A stretch of DNA of 64,000 bases, from assembly GCA_965224215.1 (NCBI GenBank), contig CBDCYS010000005.1:19461-83460 (forward strand), read 5' to 3'. Position numbers and translations under genes: made by a program. This DNA is from CBDCYS01 sp965224215. GTDB taxonomy: Bacteria; Acidobacteriota; Terriglobia; Bryobacterales; UBA6623. Below are positions 24,470 through 33,350 of the stretch, in pieces (position 1 is the stretch's first letter; each line of letters opens with the position of its first letter). Under the pieces are notes generated by a model. That model saw only the letters and a list, made by a program, of their open reading frames with translations. It made no database searches and was not told the origin of the DNA.

Positions 24470-27004
24470 GTGCTGGATCAGCCCAGGCTTGACGCCGACA
24501 ACGCGTTTCCGGCCTGGCCCTATCGCGACTACGTCCTCAACGCCTTCCGCGACAACAAGCCATTCGACGATTTTACGCGCGAGCAATTGGCCGGCGATCT
24601 GATTCCAAACGCTACTCTCGAGCAGAGGACGGCTTCGGCATACAACCGCATCCACCGTGTTTCCTCCGAAGGAGGCATTCAGGACAAGGAGTACCTCGCC
24701 AAGTATGGAGCCGATCGCGTCAGGACTACCAGCGCGGTGTGGCTTGGGATCACGACCGGCTGCGCCGAGTGCCACGACCACAAGTTCGACCCAATCTTGA
24801 CGAAGGACTTCTACTCGATGAAGGCGGTTTTCGCCGACCTCGAAGAGAACGGCATTGTGGGGACAAGCGGCCCCAAGGGCCACGGTACGAAGATGATGCT
24901 GCCCAGCAACGAGCAGCGTGAATTGGAGCAGCAGCTTAGCACGGAACTGGCCGGCGCCAAAAGCGCTTTAGCGGAAAAGGTCAAGGCGGCGGAAGCTCGC
25001 CGCATGGAGTGGGAGAAGGAGATCCTAGCGGCGCACGAAGCGGGCAACTTGGCCGGGCATTATCAGCGGCCTCTTTCGGCTGCAACGAAAAATGGCGCCA
25101 AGCTGACGATTTACAACGAGGAGCCGGTCGATAGCAACTTCTACCTTTTCGACTTCTTCGGTACGTTTTCGGCCAGTCTGGTTACCGAGAGGAGGCGCGG
25201 CGATGGGCTGATCGTTGCGTCCGGGCCCGGTGAAGGCGTCTGGACCGCGCTCGGCGTCGACGTCATGCAAGATGAGGGCCTGCCGGGCGCCAGAGTTTCG
25301 CGCGGGGCGGATCGCTTTGTCCTGACAGAGGTCGAGGCCGAACTCTCATCCGGCGGCGGTGAAAGCCCGCGTGATGTGTCTTTCGTGCTCGCCACCGCCA
25401 GCAGCCTCTTTGCCGAGCAACCCGAGCATCGGGCGATGGGAGCAATCGACGGCGACTCCAAGACGGGATGGGGAGTTTCCCGCGGCGAGGGGGTGAACCC
25501 GTTCCTGGCTTTGCGTTTTTCAGAGAAGCTGAAAACAAGCGCCGACTCGGTTGTCACAATCCGGCTGCAACACGACAGCAGCTATCGCAGTGCGACGATC
25601 GGCCGCTTTCGAGTGGCGCTCAGCTCTGGGACATACTCCGCACCCGAGATCGGTCTGGCGTTCGACAAGGTTGGGCAAAGACCGCCCGACTCTGATGAGG
25701 GCACGCTGATCCAAGCAGTGGAGCGCGGCCTGCCTGGGAAGGTGCTCGGGGCGCTGAAAATCGACGAGGCCGAGCGCAAGGAAGAGCAGCAGAAAGCTGT
25801 CACGGATCACTTTGCCTGGTCCGAGCCGGAATTCGAGGGTTTGGTAGCTCGGGTGGCGGATCTGGAAGCGAAACTCGGCGCCCTCAAAGAGGCGATTCCG
25901 ATGGTCGTTGTCAGCCGAACGACCGAACCCCGGAAAACCCGCATTCTCCCACGTGGCAATTGGATGGACGATTCCGGCGAAATCGTCGAGCCGGCGATTC
26001 CTGTTTTTCTCGGGAAGCTGGACACAAACGGGCAGCGGGCCAGCCGCCTCGATTTTGCTAACTGGATCGGCTCCGACGACAATCCGCTGACGCCACGGGT
26101 GTATGTGAACCGAGTGTGGAGCAGGTTCTTTGGACGCGGGTTGTCGAAAGTCCTCGACGACATCGGGTCACAAGGCGATTGGCCCACGCATCCGGGACTG
26201 CTCGACTGGCTTGCCGCTGAATTCCGTGACCCCTCGTGGCACGCCAAAGGAAGTCATCCCTGGGACGTAAAACATATCATCCGGACGATTGTGAACAGCA
26301 ACACCTATCGGCAATCGTCGCTAACCAGCCCGGAACTGGATGAGCGAGACGTGGATAACCGCTTGCTTGCTCGTCAGGCTAGCTTTCGCGTCGAGGCCGA
26401 AAACGTGCGCGATGTCGCGCTCGCCATCTCGGGTCTGTTGGTTGAAAAATTTGGGGGCCCGAGTGTTCGGCCCCATCAGCCAGAAGGATACTTGGCCGCG
26501 ATGAACTTTCCCAAGTGCGCCTACTCGGCAAGCCGCGGCGAGGACCTCTACCGCAGGGGCCTTTACACCAAATGGCAACGCACCTTCCTCCACCCGAGCC
26601 TGATGATCTTCGATGCGCCCAGTCGCGAGGAGTGCACCGTATCTCGTTCGAGATCCAATACTCCACTGCAAGCCTTGGTGCTCTTGAACGACCCGATTTA
26701 TGTCGAGGCGGCACGGGTATTCGCTCAGAACGTTCTTGACCAGGCGCGAGGATTCGATAAGCAGCTTGATGCGATCTTCGTGCGAGCGCTCAGCCGCTCG
26801 CCGTCCTTACAAGAACGCGAGACCCTGAAGGTCCTCTACGAAAGTGGCCTGGCGCGGTTCCGATCGCAGCCTGACGCAGCCCGATCCTTCTTGGCTGTCG
26901 GCGAAGCTCGGGCTCCCGCCCGATTCGAAACGGCTCAACTCGCTGCCATGACGGCGGTGACGCGAGCAGTTCTCAATCTCCACGAAACGATTACAAGGAA
27001 CTAG
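24470..27004 (+). CDS. PSD1 family protein, N-terminally truncated (probable pseudogene)
   Basis: 844 codons from a GTG. The protein starts inside DUF1549 (LDADNAFPAWPYRDYVLNAF, ..DDFTREQLAGDLIPNAT). It has GCAECHDHKFDPILTKDFYS and a large middle insertion with a beta-sandwich-like FFGTFSASLVTERRRGDGLI region. A complete DUF1553 follows (DDNPLTPRVYVNRVWSRFFG, ..SNTPLQALVLLNDPIYVEAA). The signal peptide, PSC cytochrome domain and the first about 200 residues of DUF1549, all present in the paralogue at 12244, are missing. No RBS is visible at the GTG. Without a signal it could not reach the envelope, so loss of function is likely, although the DUF1501 partner 2 bases downstream is intact. Confidence 0.8.
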   Translation: MLDQPRLDADNAFPAWPYRDYVLNAFRDNKPFDDFTREQLAGDLIPNATLEQRTASAYNRIHRVSSEGGIQDKEYLAKYGADRVRTTSAVWLGITTGCAECHDHKFDPILTKDFYSMKAVFADLEENGIVGTSGPKGHGTKMMLPSNEQRELEQQLSTELAGAKSALAEKVKAAEARRMEWEKEILAAHEAGNLAGHYQRPLSAATKNGAKLTIYNEEPVDSNFYLFDFFGTFSASLVTERRRGDGLIVASGPGEGVWTALGVDVMQDEGLPGARVSRGADRFVLTEVEAELSSGGGESPRDVSFVLATASSLFAEQPEHRAMGAIDGDSKTGWGVSRGEGVNPFLALRFSEKLKTSADSVVTIRLQHDSSYRSATIGRFRVALSSGTYSAPEIGLAFDKVGQRPPDSDEGTLIQAVERGLPGKVLGALKIDEAERKEEQQKAVTDHFAWSEPEFEGLVARVADLEAKLGALKEAIPMVVVSRTTEPRKTRILPRGNWMDDSGEIVEPAIPVFLGKLDTNGQRASRLDFANWIGSDDNPLTPRVYVNRVWSRFFGRGLSKVLDDIGSQGDWPTHPGLLDWLAAEFRDPSWHAKGSHPWDVKHIIRTIVNSNTYRQSSLTSPELDERDVDNRLLARQASFRVEAENVRDVALAISGLLVEKFGGPSVRPHQPEGYLAAMNFPKCAYSASRGEDLYRRGLYTKWQRTFLHPSLMIFDAPSREECTVSRSRSNTPLQALVLLNDPIYVEAARVFAQNVLDQARGFDKQLDAIFVRALSRSPSLQERETLKVLYESGLARFRSQPDAARSFLAVGEARAPARFETAQLAAMTAVTRAVLNLHETITRN

Positions 27005-27006
27005 CC

Positions 27007-28434
27007 ATGCAACCCGGTGAAATGCTGTCTCGTGAAATTTGCCGCAGGGCATTCCTGTCTAAGGGTGTCGCCGGCGTTGGCCTGCTCGGGCTGAACTCTC
27101 TCCTGAACCGAAACCTGATCGGAGCCCCCGAGCTTTCTTCGCGCGGCGTCGTGAATCCTCTGCATCACGCCGCGAAGGCGAAGCGTGTGATCTTCCTTTA
27201 TCAAGCGGGCGGGCCGTCTCATCTCGAGACATGGGACTACAAGCCGAGGCTCGCCGAGATGCACGGCCAGCCAATGCCGGAATCCTTCACGAAAGGCCAG
27301 CAGATCGCTCAGTTGCAGGGGAAGAAGCTGATTGCCTTCGGTCCGCAGCATAAGTTTCAGAGGTTCGGCAAGTCGGGGCAGCACATCTGCGAGCACTTCC
27401 AGCACATTGGCAGCGTTGCGGACGAAATCTGTATCGTGCGGTCGATGTGGACCGAGCAGATCAATCACGACCCCGCGCACACGCTCATGAACAGCGGCTC
27501 GATCATCGCCGGACGGCCGAGCATGGGCTCTTGGCTGCTCTACGGGCTCGGGGCCGAGTCGGAGGATTTGCCAGGATTTGTCGTGCTGGTTTCCTCTGGA
27601 AACGGCGGGCAGATGCAGCCGATCGCCCAGCGCCAATGGTCGGCCGGTATTCTTCCCAGCAAGTTTCAGGGAGTCAAGTTCAACGCTTTTGGCGACCCGG
27701 TGCTCTTCGTCAACAACCCGCCAGGCGTGGACGCCTCACTGCAGCGCGAGTCGATCGAGACCATCAACAAGATGAACCGGTTGCAGCACGAGTCGCGGCG
27801 GGATCCGGAGATTCAAACCCGCATTGCGCAATATGAGATGGCATTTCGGATGCAGACCAGCGTGCCGGAGTTGATGGACACCAGGAGCGAGCCACAGCGG
27901 ATTCTAGATATGTACGGGGCCAATCCAGGCGATGGGTCTTATGCGTCGAATTGCCTGCTGGCGAGGCGATTGGCCGAGCGCGGCGTGCGATTCATCCAGT
28001 TGTATCATCGCGACTGGGATCATCACGGGGTCGTCAAGGCCAATGTCGTCATCAAGGCGGAGGAAACCGACCGGGCGACCGCCGCACTCATCAAAGATTT
28101 GAAGGACCGCGATATGCTGGACGAAACCCTGATCGTCTGGGGCGGTGAGTTTGGCCGGACTCCGATGTCTCAAAGCTCGGACGGCCGCGATCATCACATT
28201 AAGGGCTTCTCGTTCATGATGGCCGGCGGCGGAATCCAAGGCGGTATGAGCTACGGTGCAACAGATGAACTTGGCTACGCAGCCCAGGAGAACCCGGTCA
28301 GTGTCAACGATTTTCACGCCACGATGCTGCACCTGTTGGGAGTCAACCACGAGCGCTTGATGGTGAAGTTCCAGGGGCTCGATGCCCGCCTGACCGGCAT
28401 TGCAGGTAAAGTGGTGAAGGACATTCTGGCCTGA
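27007..28434 (+). CDS. DUF1501 Tat-exported sulfatase-like protein (second copy)
   Basis: 475 residues, paired with the truncated PSD1 gene 2 bp upstream. Signal MQPGEMLSREICRRAFLSKG, with SREICRRAFL as a Tat-like motif and a hydrophobic VGLLGLNSLL. Conserved blocks: KRVIFLYQAGGPSHLETWDY, ..DEICIVRSMWTEQINHDPAH.., RLAERGVRFIQLYHRDWDHH, LIVWGGEFGRTPMSQSSDGR and DHHIKGFSFMMAGGG. The His/Asp set of the DUF1501 metal site is complete. It differs clearly from the copy at 14724, so the two pairs are paralogues and not a recent duplication. Confidence 0.9.
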   Translation: MQPGEMLSREICRRAFLSKGVAGVGLLGLNSLLNRNLIGAPELSSRGVVNPLHHAAKAKRVIFLYQAGGPSHLETWDYKPRLAEMHGQPMPESFTKGQQIAQLQGKKLIAFGPQHKFQRFGKSGQHICEHFQHIGSVADEICIVRSMWTEQINHDPAHTLMNSGSIIAGRPSMGSWLLYGLGAESEDLPGFVVLVSSGNGGQMQPIAQRQWSAGILPSKFQGVKFNAFGDPVLFVNNPPGVDASLQRESIETINKMNRLQHESRRDPEIQTRIAQYEMAFRMQTSVPELMDTRSEPQRILDMYGANPGDGSYASNCLLARRLAERGVRFIQLYHRDWDHHGVVKANVVIKAEETDRATAALIKDLKDRDMLDETLIVWGGEFGRTPMSQSSDGRDHHIKGFSFMMAGGGIQGGMSYGATDELGYAAQENPVSVNDFHATMLHLLGVNHERLMVKFQGLDARLTGIAGKVVKDILA

Positions 28435-28522
28435 GCCGTGCCATTCAGCGAAGTAAGCCGGTCGCCCTCCTGTACCGAAACATGCAAATCATCAAATTTG
28501 ATCATGCTATCACCCGATCTTT

Positions 28523-30613
28523 ATGGGCATCGCCCTAACCCTTCTTTGCTCGCTCGCGGCGGCACAGACGAAACCACCCTTAGCCACGATCCGTGTTGAC
28601 GCCTCGAAACGTTTCAACGCGATCAGTCCGCTGCTTTACGGGCACTTCGCTGAGTTTATGTTCGAGGACATCAAGGGCGGCTTGTGGGCTGAGCTGCTGC
28701 AGAACCGCGGGTTCGAGATGACGGCTCCTCCCCCGAGCCTTTCGCAGTCCTGGGACCGCTATCCAGACAATCGCAACGACGACTACGTGTTCTTCGTCGG
28801 CGGCGCGGAGTTAGGTCTGGCCGAAACGGGGTACCCACCCGAGTTTCCCAACCGCGCCCAGGTGCTGGTGACGACGCGGGACGACCTCCAAGAGCATGGA
28901 ATGTATCAAGACCGCATCCCGCTGCGAAAGGGCGTGACTTATCGTGGCTCGCTCTGGCTGCGCGGAGCCGAACTTGCTCCTGATAACCGCACGCCGATCG
29001 ACGGGACATTCCACGGGCGCATCCGCGTCACCCTCGAAGAAAACATCACCGGCGGGAAGGTCTATGCTCATCAGGATTTCAGCTCGATCGACACGGAGTG
29101 GAAGCGGTTTGAATTCGACTTTCCCGTTGAAGTGGAAGACCCACAGGCCCGCTTCACGGTCCAAATCAACGGGCGGGGAATCGTCTGGGTCGACCAGGTG
29201 TCACTGATGCCGGGCAGCGCCGTCGACAACTTGCGCGCCGACGTGGTGGAAAGGATTCGCGAACTGCGCCCGGCGTTCATTCGCTGGCCTGGCGACAACG
29301 TCGGCCAGGACTACCACTGGATATGGGGAGTGGGGCCGCGCGACCGGCGGCCGGCCTGGGTGAATATGTCCTGGGACGAAGACCCCGAACCGTCCGATTT
29401 TGGGACGCTCGAGTATCTGGCGTTTTGTGAGGCCATCGGCGCCGAACCGAACATGGTCGTCAACGTCGAGGGACGTGGCGTGACGGTTGCCGAGGCTGCG
29501 GCATTGCGTGCTGAAGGGCGAGATATTTACTCGGAAAGCCGCCAAGCAACCGATCAAGAGGCCGCCGGATGGGTCGAGTATGTCAACGGTCCGGCGACGT
29601 CGAAGTACGGTGCGCTGCGGGCGAAGCACGGACATCCCGAACCCTTCGGCGTCAAGTATTGGGAGATCGGCAATGAGATTTGGGGCGACTGGGTACGTGA
29701 CTATTCCGACGCCGCGACGTATGTGGTGAATGCCCGGCGCTACGTCCGCGCGATGAAGGCCGTCGATCCTTCGATCAAGATTATTGCCGTCGGTCACAAC
29801 GACATGGAGTGGAACCGAACCGTGCTGCGTGAGATTGGTGATGAGATCGACATGATCTCGATCCATCACTACTACGGGCAGGACGACTCGCCGGCCGGGC
29901 GCGCCAATTTGATGTTGAAGCCTCTCTGGTTCGAGAAATTCTATGGCCGCGTTGGCGAGCTGATCCGGGAATTGCAGCCGGACAGGAAGATCACTTTGGC
30001 GATCAATGAATGGGCCACCACGCTGCCGCTGCCGAGGCAAAACACAATGCAAGCGGCGCTTTATGGCGCGAGGCTAATGAATGCGTTTGAGCGGAAGGGC
30101 GACCTGATCGAGATGAGCGCGATATCCGACCTTGTCAATGGCTGGCCCGGCGGCGTGATTCAGGCGAGCCGCCGGCGGCTTTTCACGACACCGAACTACG
30201 CGGTGATTCGCGCTTACAATGAGCACCGCGGCGCTTGGCGGCTCGGGGCGGACACGGAAGTTAGTGTTCTGCACCAACCAACCGACCCGGAACTCGGAAA
30301 AGATATCCCGGCACTCGACGTTGTCGCATCGATCAGCGAAGATGGTAAAGAGATTCAGTTGAAAGTCGTCAACACCTCGATGGACACCGACATCCCAACG
30401 GAAATCAAGATCGCAGGGTCGAAGGGGAGCATCGCCTCAGAAGCGCAAGTCGTGACGATTCGCGGCGCGAGTCTCGAGGCGGCCAATAGTTTTCGGGAGC
30501 CGGATGCAATTACCGCGCGGCAACGGACCGTCGCTTCAACCGGCGATCGATTCTCGTTTTCGTTCGCAAAGCATTCGGTGAACGTGATTGTGCTCCAGGT
30601 CGGCACTCGTTAG
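28523..30613 (+). CDS. GH51 alpha-L-arabinofuranosidase, secreted
   Basis: A 696-residue protein that removes terminal alpha-L-arabinofuranosyl groups from hemicellulose or pectin side chains. Signal peptide MGIALTLLCSLAAAQ. The N-terminus RFNAISPLLYGHFAEFMFED is the GH51 start. A carbohydrate-binding-like insertion (GVTYRGSLWLRG..) precedes the barrel. The acid/base Glu is in KYWEIGNEIWG and the nucleophile Glu is in LAINEWATT. The C-terminal beta-sandwich (DIPALDVVASISEDGKEIQL..) is complete. It starts about 90 bp after the DUF1501 stop, so it may be part of the same transcript. With the GH2 remnant downstream it suggests a former plant-polysaccharide locus. Confidence 0.93.
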   Translation: MGIALTLLCSLAAAQTKPPLATIRVDASKRFNAISPLLYGHFAEFMFEDIKGGLWAELLQNRGFEMTAPPPSLSQSWDRYPDNRNDDYVFFVGGAELGLAETGYPPEFPNRAQVLVTTRDDLQEHGMYQDRIPLRKGVTYRGSLWLRGAELAPDNRTPIDGTFHGRIRVTLEENITGGKVYAHQDFSSIDTEWKRFEFDFPVEVEDPQARFTVQINGRGIVWVDQVSLMPGSAVDNLRADVVERIRELRPAFIRWPGDNVGQDYHWIWGVGPRDRRPAWVNMSWDEDPEPSDFGTLEYLAFCEAIGAEPNMVVNVEGRGVTVAEAAALRAEGRDIYSESRQATDQEAAGWVEYVNGPATSKYGALRAKHGHPEPFGVKYWEIGNEIWGDWVRDYSDAATYVVNARRYVRAMKAVDPSIKIIAVGHNDMEWNRTVLREIGDEIDMISIHHYYGQDDSPAGRANLMLKPLWFEKFYGRVGELIRELQPDRKITLAINEWATTLPLPRQNTMQAALYGARLMNAFERKGDLIEMSAISDLVNGWPGGVIQASRRRLFTTPNYAVIRAYNEHRGAWRLGADTEVSVLHQPTDPELGKDIPALDVVASISEDGKEIQLKVVNTSMDTDIPTEIKIAGSKGSIASEAQVVTIRGASLEAANSFREPDAITARQRTVASTGDRFSFSFAKHSVNVIVLQVGTR

Positions 30614-30707
30614 GTAACGATCTAGTACTGCGGTGCGCGCGGAATTCCGCTCTTCAAGGTCGGAGCCGCGGGTCCTCTTCCGGCGGTACACAAGAAAGGA
30701 AATTGAA

Positions 30708-31065
30708 ATGAACTGCACATTCGTACAATTCTTTGCTGTTCTTTCCCTGCTCGCGGTCGGTACTGAAGCCGGCTTTTCCCAGGACATCCCTCGCCCTGAA
30801 TTTCCACAACCTCAGTTCGAACGCAAGTTGTGGGTGAACCTCAATGGCGAGTGGGAATTTGAGTTCGACAACGACGACGTTGGTCTCGACAAAGACTGGT
30901 CGTCGGGCAAGCAGAAACTCTCGCGCAAGATCATTGTTCCCTTCTGCCCAGAAAGCGAGATGAGCGGCATCGCTGACACTTCATTCCACGAGGTGGTCTG
31001 GTATCGGCGCGCGTTTGCGCTTTCCGATGAATGAGACGGGAAGAACGTGCTGCTCAAATTCTCCA
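30708..31065 (+). pseudogene. Glycoside hydrolase family 2, N-terminal fragment with nonsense codon
   Basis: The ATG at 30708 has AAGAAAGGA upstream and a signal peptide (MNCTFVQFFAVLSLLAVGTE..). The GH2 sugar-binding jelly roll begins with RKLWVNLNGEWEFEFDNDDV, then IIVPFCPESEMSGIADTSFH and VVWYRRAFALSDE. TGA at 31032-31034 stands where the family has Trp. The frame then continues with DGKNVLLKFSS before being cut at 31065 by a scrap of IS1595 sequence. No catalytic domain remains. Confidence 0.85.
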
Positions 31066-31097
31066 GTCGATGACACCTGGATTGGCGGCCCGCAAGC
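31066..31097 (+). mobile_element. 32-bp IS1595 transposase scrap at a fusion point
   Basis: These 32 bases are identical to the complement of 39578-39609, the part of the IS1595 transposase encoding VDDTWIGGPQA. They join the GH2 fragment to an ASPIC/UnbV tail. This may be a deletion scar left by an IS1595 copy, or exchange at a short identity. Confidence 0.7.
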
Positions 31098-31263
31098 TGC
31101 CGGCAGCTACCTTTCATCCGGCGACAAGCGAGTGCATTTCGGCCTCGGTGCCGCGAAGCAGTTGAAACTGCTGGAAGTCAACTGGCCAAGTGGCCAGGTC
31201 CAGAAGTTAGAGAACGTCAGAGCTAATCAGATCCTCAGAGTCGAAGAACCAAGCGCGGAGTAG
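31098..31263 (+). pseudogene. C-terminal tail of an ASPIC/UnbV (CRTAC1-type) protein
   Basis: The open frame after the scrap reads AGSYLSSGDKRVHFGLGAAK QLKLLEVNWPSGQVQKLENV followed by RANQILRVEEPSAE and a stop. SYLSS.D.RVHFGLG with VNWPSG is the hallmark of the ASPIC/UnbV domain, which ends FG-GAP repeat proteins common in Acidobacteriota. The other several hundred codons are missing. Confidence 0.75.
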
Positions 31264-31300
31264 GACGACCTTTGCGCTACTGAGTTGTTGGCGAACTCCG

Positions 31301-31393
31301 TAGCGCAGGGCTCGTCAGAGACCTGCGGCCTGTTGTCGGGCCGGTGGGTGAACTTAGCGAAAAGCCGCAGGTCTCTGACGAGCTCTGCGCTGA
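31301..31393. repeat. Long inverted repeat (28-bp arms, 34-nt loop)
   Basis: 31301-31329 and 31364-31393 are complementary over 28 bases with one mismatch (CTCGTCAGAGACCTGCGGC in the left arm). It forms a strong hairpin in either strand. It lies in intergenic DNA between the ASPIC tail and the IS110 element. It could be a terminator, REP-like or MITE-like unit; no T-run follows. Confidence 0.8.
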
Positions 31394-31564
31394 TATGGTG
31401 TGACCTGTCAAGTTTGCGCGCACGACTGCTGTCGCGCGGAGCCTCAACTCCGCGTTGGCCAACGAACGAGGACAAGAAGAACAGCCTGTGGAAGAGAGCT
31501 TTTACGACGATGGATCCATCTGATATTCGCGGGTTCTCGCCAGAGTAGTCTGCGTCGTGGAGCT

Positions 31565-31985
31565 GCCTCACTCTACGGACGAAGGTCGTTCAACCGAGCG
31601 CTTCCTTGACGAAGGTCGCTCCATCAAGCGCTTCCTAGCGCAGTCGAGGGTTCTCCTGGCAGGCTCAGTTTCCAGTCAGCCGTCCTCCTTGTCCTACCTT
31701 GTGAGGCTGCCGCCCGAAGCTGGCAACCAAAATCGTTTTCGCTACCGCTTGCTGGTAGCTAGCGATCGCCCTCAGCAGCCATCGTCCTCGGCAGCTAGCC
31801 ATCGCCCTCGTATAAGGTGCCTCTTGGCGGCCGGACGGGTTCTGTCAAGGGCGCGGGTTACCGCGGCGAAGCGTACCCTTGACAGGTTTCGGCCGGTCGC
31901 CTACGACGTCAATCGAGGGCGATGGCGGTCTCCCTGGCGGTCTCCCTGGCGGTCTCCCTGGCGGTCTCCCTGTCGGTCTCCTTGT
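31565..31985. repeat. Short tandem repeats in the IS110 3' flank
   Basis: Two roughly 30-bp units beginning GACGAAGGTCG and ending in GCGCTTCCT lie at 31577-31636. Five 12-bp GGCGGTCTCCCT units (last one varied) lie at 31924-31983. ATCGCCCTC recurs at 31765-31820, and a CTGTCAAGGG..CCCTTGACAG inverted pair lies at about 31842-31885. No coding sense is apparent. Confidence 0.7.
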
Positions 31986-32001
31986 CGGCCGTCTCGAGCG
32001 T

Positions 32002-33169
32002 TCAGCAAGCATTCAATCCCTGTTTCTCCTGTTGTGTTCGGGTCTGTTCGATCACGATTGCCCAGATGAATCCCAGCAGTTCCCGCGCGATCGCGGTCAC
32101 GACGACAACCGCGTGTTTGCCGTTGTTGCGCAGCTTGCGAAAGCGGCCGCAAAGCCGCACCTGCGCCTTCCAGGCGATCGCTTGGACTGGGGGCGACGCC
32201 TTCTCGGCACGGCGTTGAATCAGCCGCGAGCGGCGTGCCGGGAAGCGATACGCCCAGGAGCATTCGACCAGCAGACGGCGAGCTTCCTCGTTGCCTGCTT
32301 TGGTGATCGCGCCTTGACGGCGTCGCGCTCCGTTCGTGTTCTCCGACGAAGTCACACCGACGAAACCCATCAGCTCGCGCGGGGAGTCGAAGCGTGTGAG
32401 ATCGCCCAGCTCGGCCAGCAACGTCATCCCCGCCAGCCAGTCCACGCCCCGCAGCGCCGTCAACGCCTGCGCTGGCCCTCCTAGGCTCCAGCCTTCCAGC
32501 TGATCATGCAACTGCTGCTCGAGGCGAGCCGTTCGGCTTTGCGCCTGGCGTATCGCCTCGGCGTATTCTTCGTAGGCGATCTGCGAGGCCGGCTGCTCAA
32601 AGCGTTGCGTCTCGAGCCAGCGAAAGTGCGCTTGCGTCCAATTCTTGCGCCCGGGGAAACGCTTGTCGTGGCGCAGCAGCATAGCTCCGAGGCGTTGACG
32701 AAGTTTGTTTGTCGATGAGTTTGCAGTCGCCGCGCGCGCGGCTCAGATCGCGGATCGCTTCGTGTTCCGGAGAGGGCGTCCAGACCGTGCTGAGCTCGCC
32801 GCCGCGATCGAGCCGAGCCAGGGTCAGCGCGTCGCGCCGATCGGTCTTGACGCGATCGCCGGATTTGCGCGGGGTCAGCGACGGCGCGACCAGGTCGCAA
32901 TCGTGTTCGGTGTCACGAATCTGCCGGCAAATGCCGTAGCCGCAGGGGCCGGCTTCGTAGTAGAAGTGCAGCCTCTGGCCAGACGGGGCGAGTGCGGAAA
33001 TCAAGCGACGAATGGCTTCAGGCCGGTTGTCGATCTTGCCGTAGAAATGCGCCTCGCCCCGCCCCGCCGCGGCGACCGAGATACTGTTTTTGTGAACGTC
33101 CATCCCGACGTATTTGTCGTAACTGTTGCACTTGTTCATCTCTTTGTTGAACTCGCTAGACTCTTTCAT
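32002..33169 (-). pseudogene. IS110-family transposase (DEDD), one frameshift
   Basis: Start ATG at 33169 (MKESSEFNKEMNKCNSYDKY VGMDVHKNSISVA). DEDD residues: Asp in GMDVHK, Glu in FYYEAGPCGYG, Asp-Asp in KTDRRDALTLAR. The frame shifts by one base near 32712, within LIDKQ, an ACAAACAAA run. After that the Transposase_20 C-terminal half continues (LRGVDWLAGMTLLAELGDLT, GFVGVTSSENTNGARRRQGA..) to 32002. One base undone restores a full-length IS110 transposase, so decay is recent or the shift is a sequencing error. Confidence 0.85.
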
Positions 33170-33350
33170 GACCTGTCCTCCTCGATGCGGCTCTGCGCAT
33201 CTGTTTGAAGCGTAACCCGCGACTCTCGCGGTTGGACAGGTCACTCCATCTTCTCTACGGGTGTTCAAAACGCTTTTGCAGGCAACTAGAGTCCTTACGG
33301 ACGAATCTGGAATTCAGCCCGCTAAAACAAACGTGGTAAAATCACTAGCC

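Larger units (their letters stand above)
31400..33245 (-). mobile_element. IS110-family element (limits approximate)
   Basis: An IS110 transposase gene occupies 32002-33169. A weak inverted match TGACCTGTC occurs at about 31402 and, as GACAGGTCA, at about 33234. That may mark the ends, but IS110 elements often lack clear inverted repeats. The long non-coding part on the left (31400-32000) is full of short repeats. Confidence 0.5.

Noticed and set aside
31924..31983. Possible CRISPR-like array
   Set aside because: The units are 12 bp in direct tandem with no spacers, and no cas gene is nearby.
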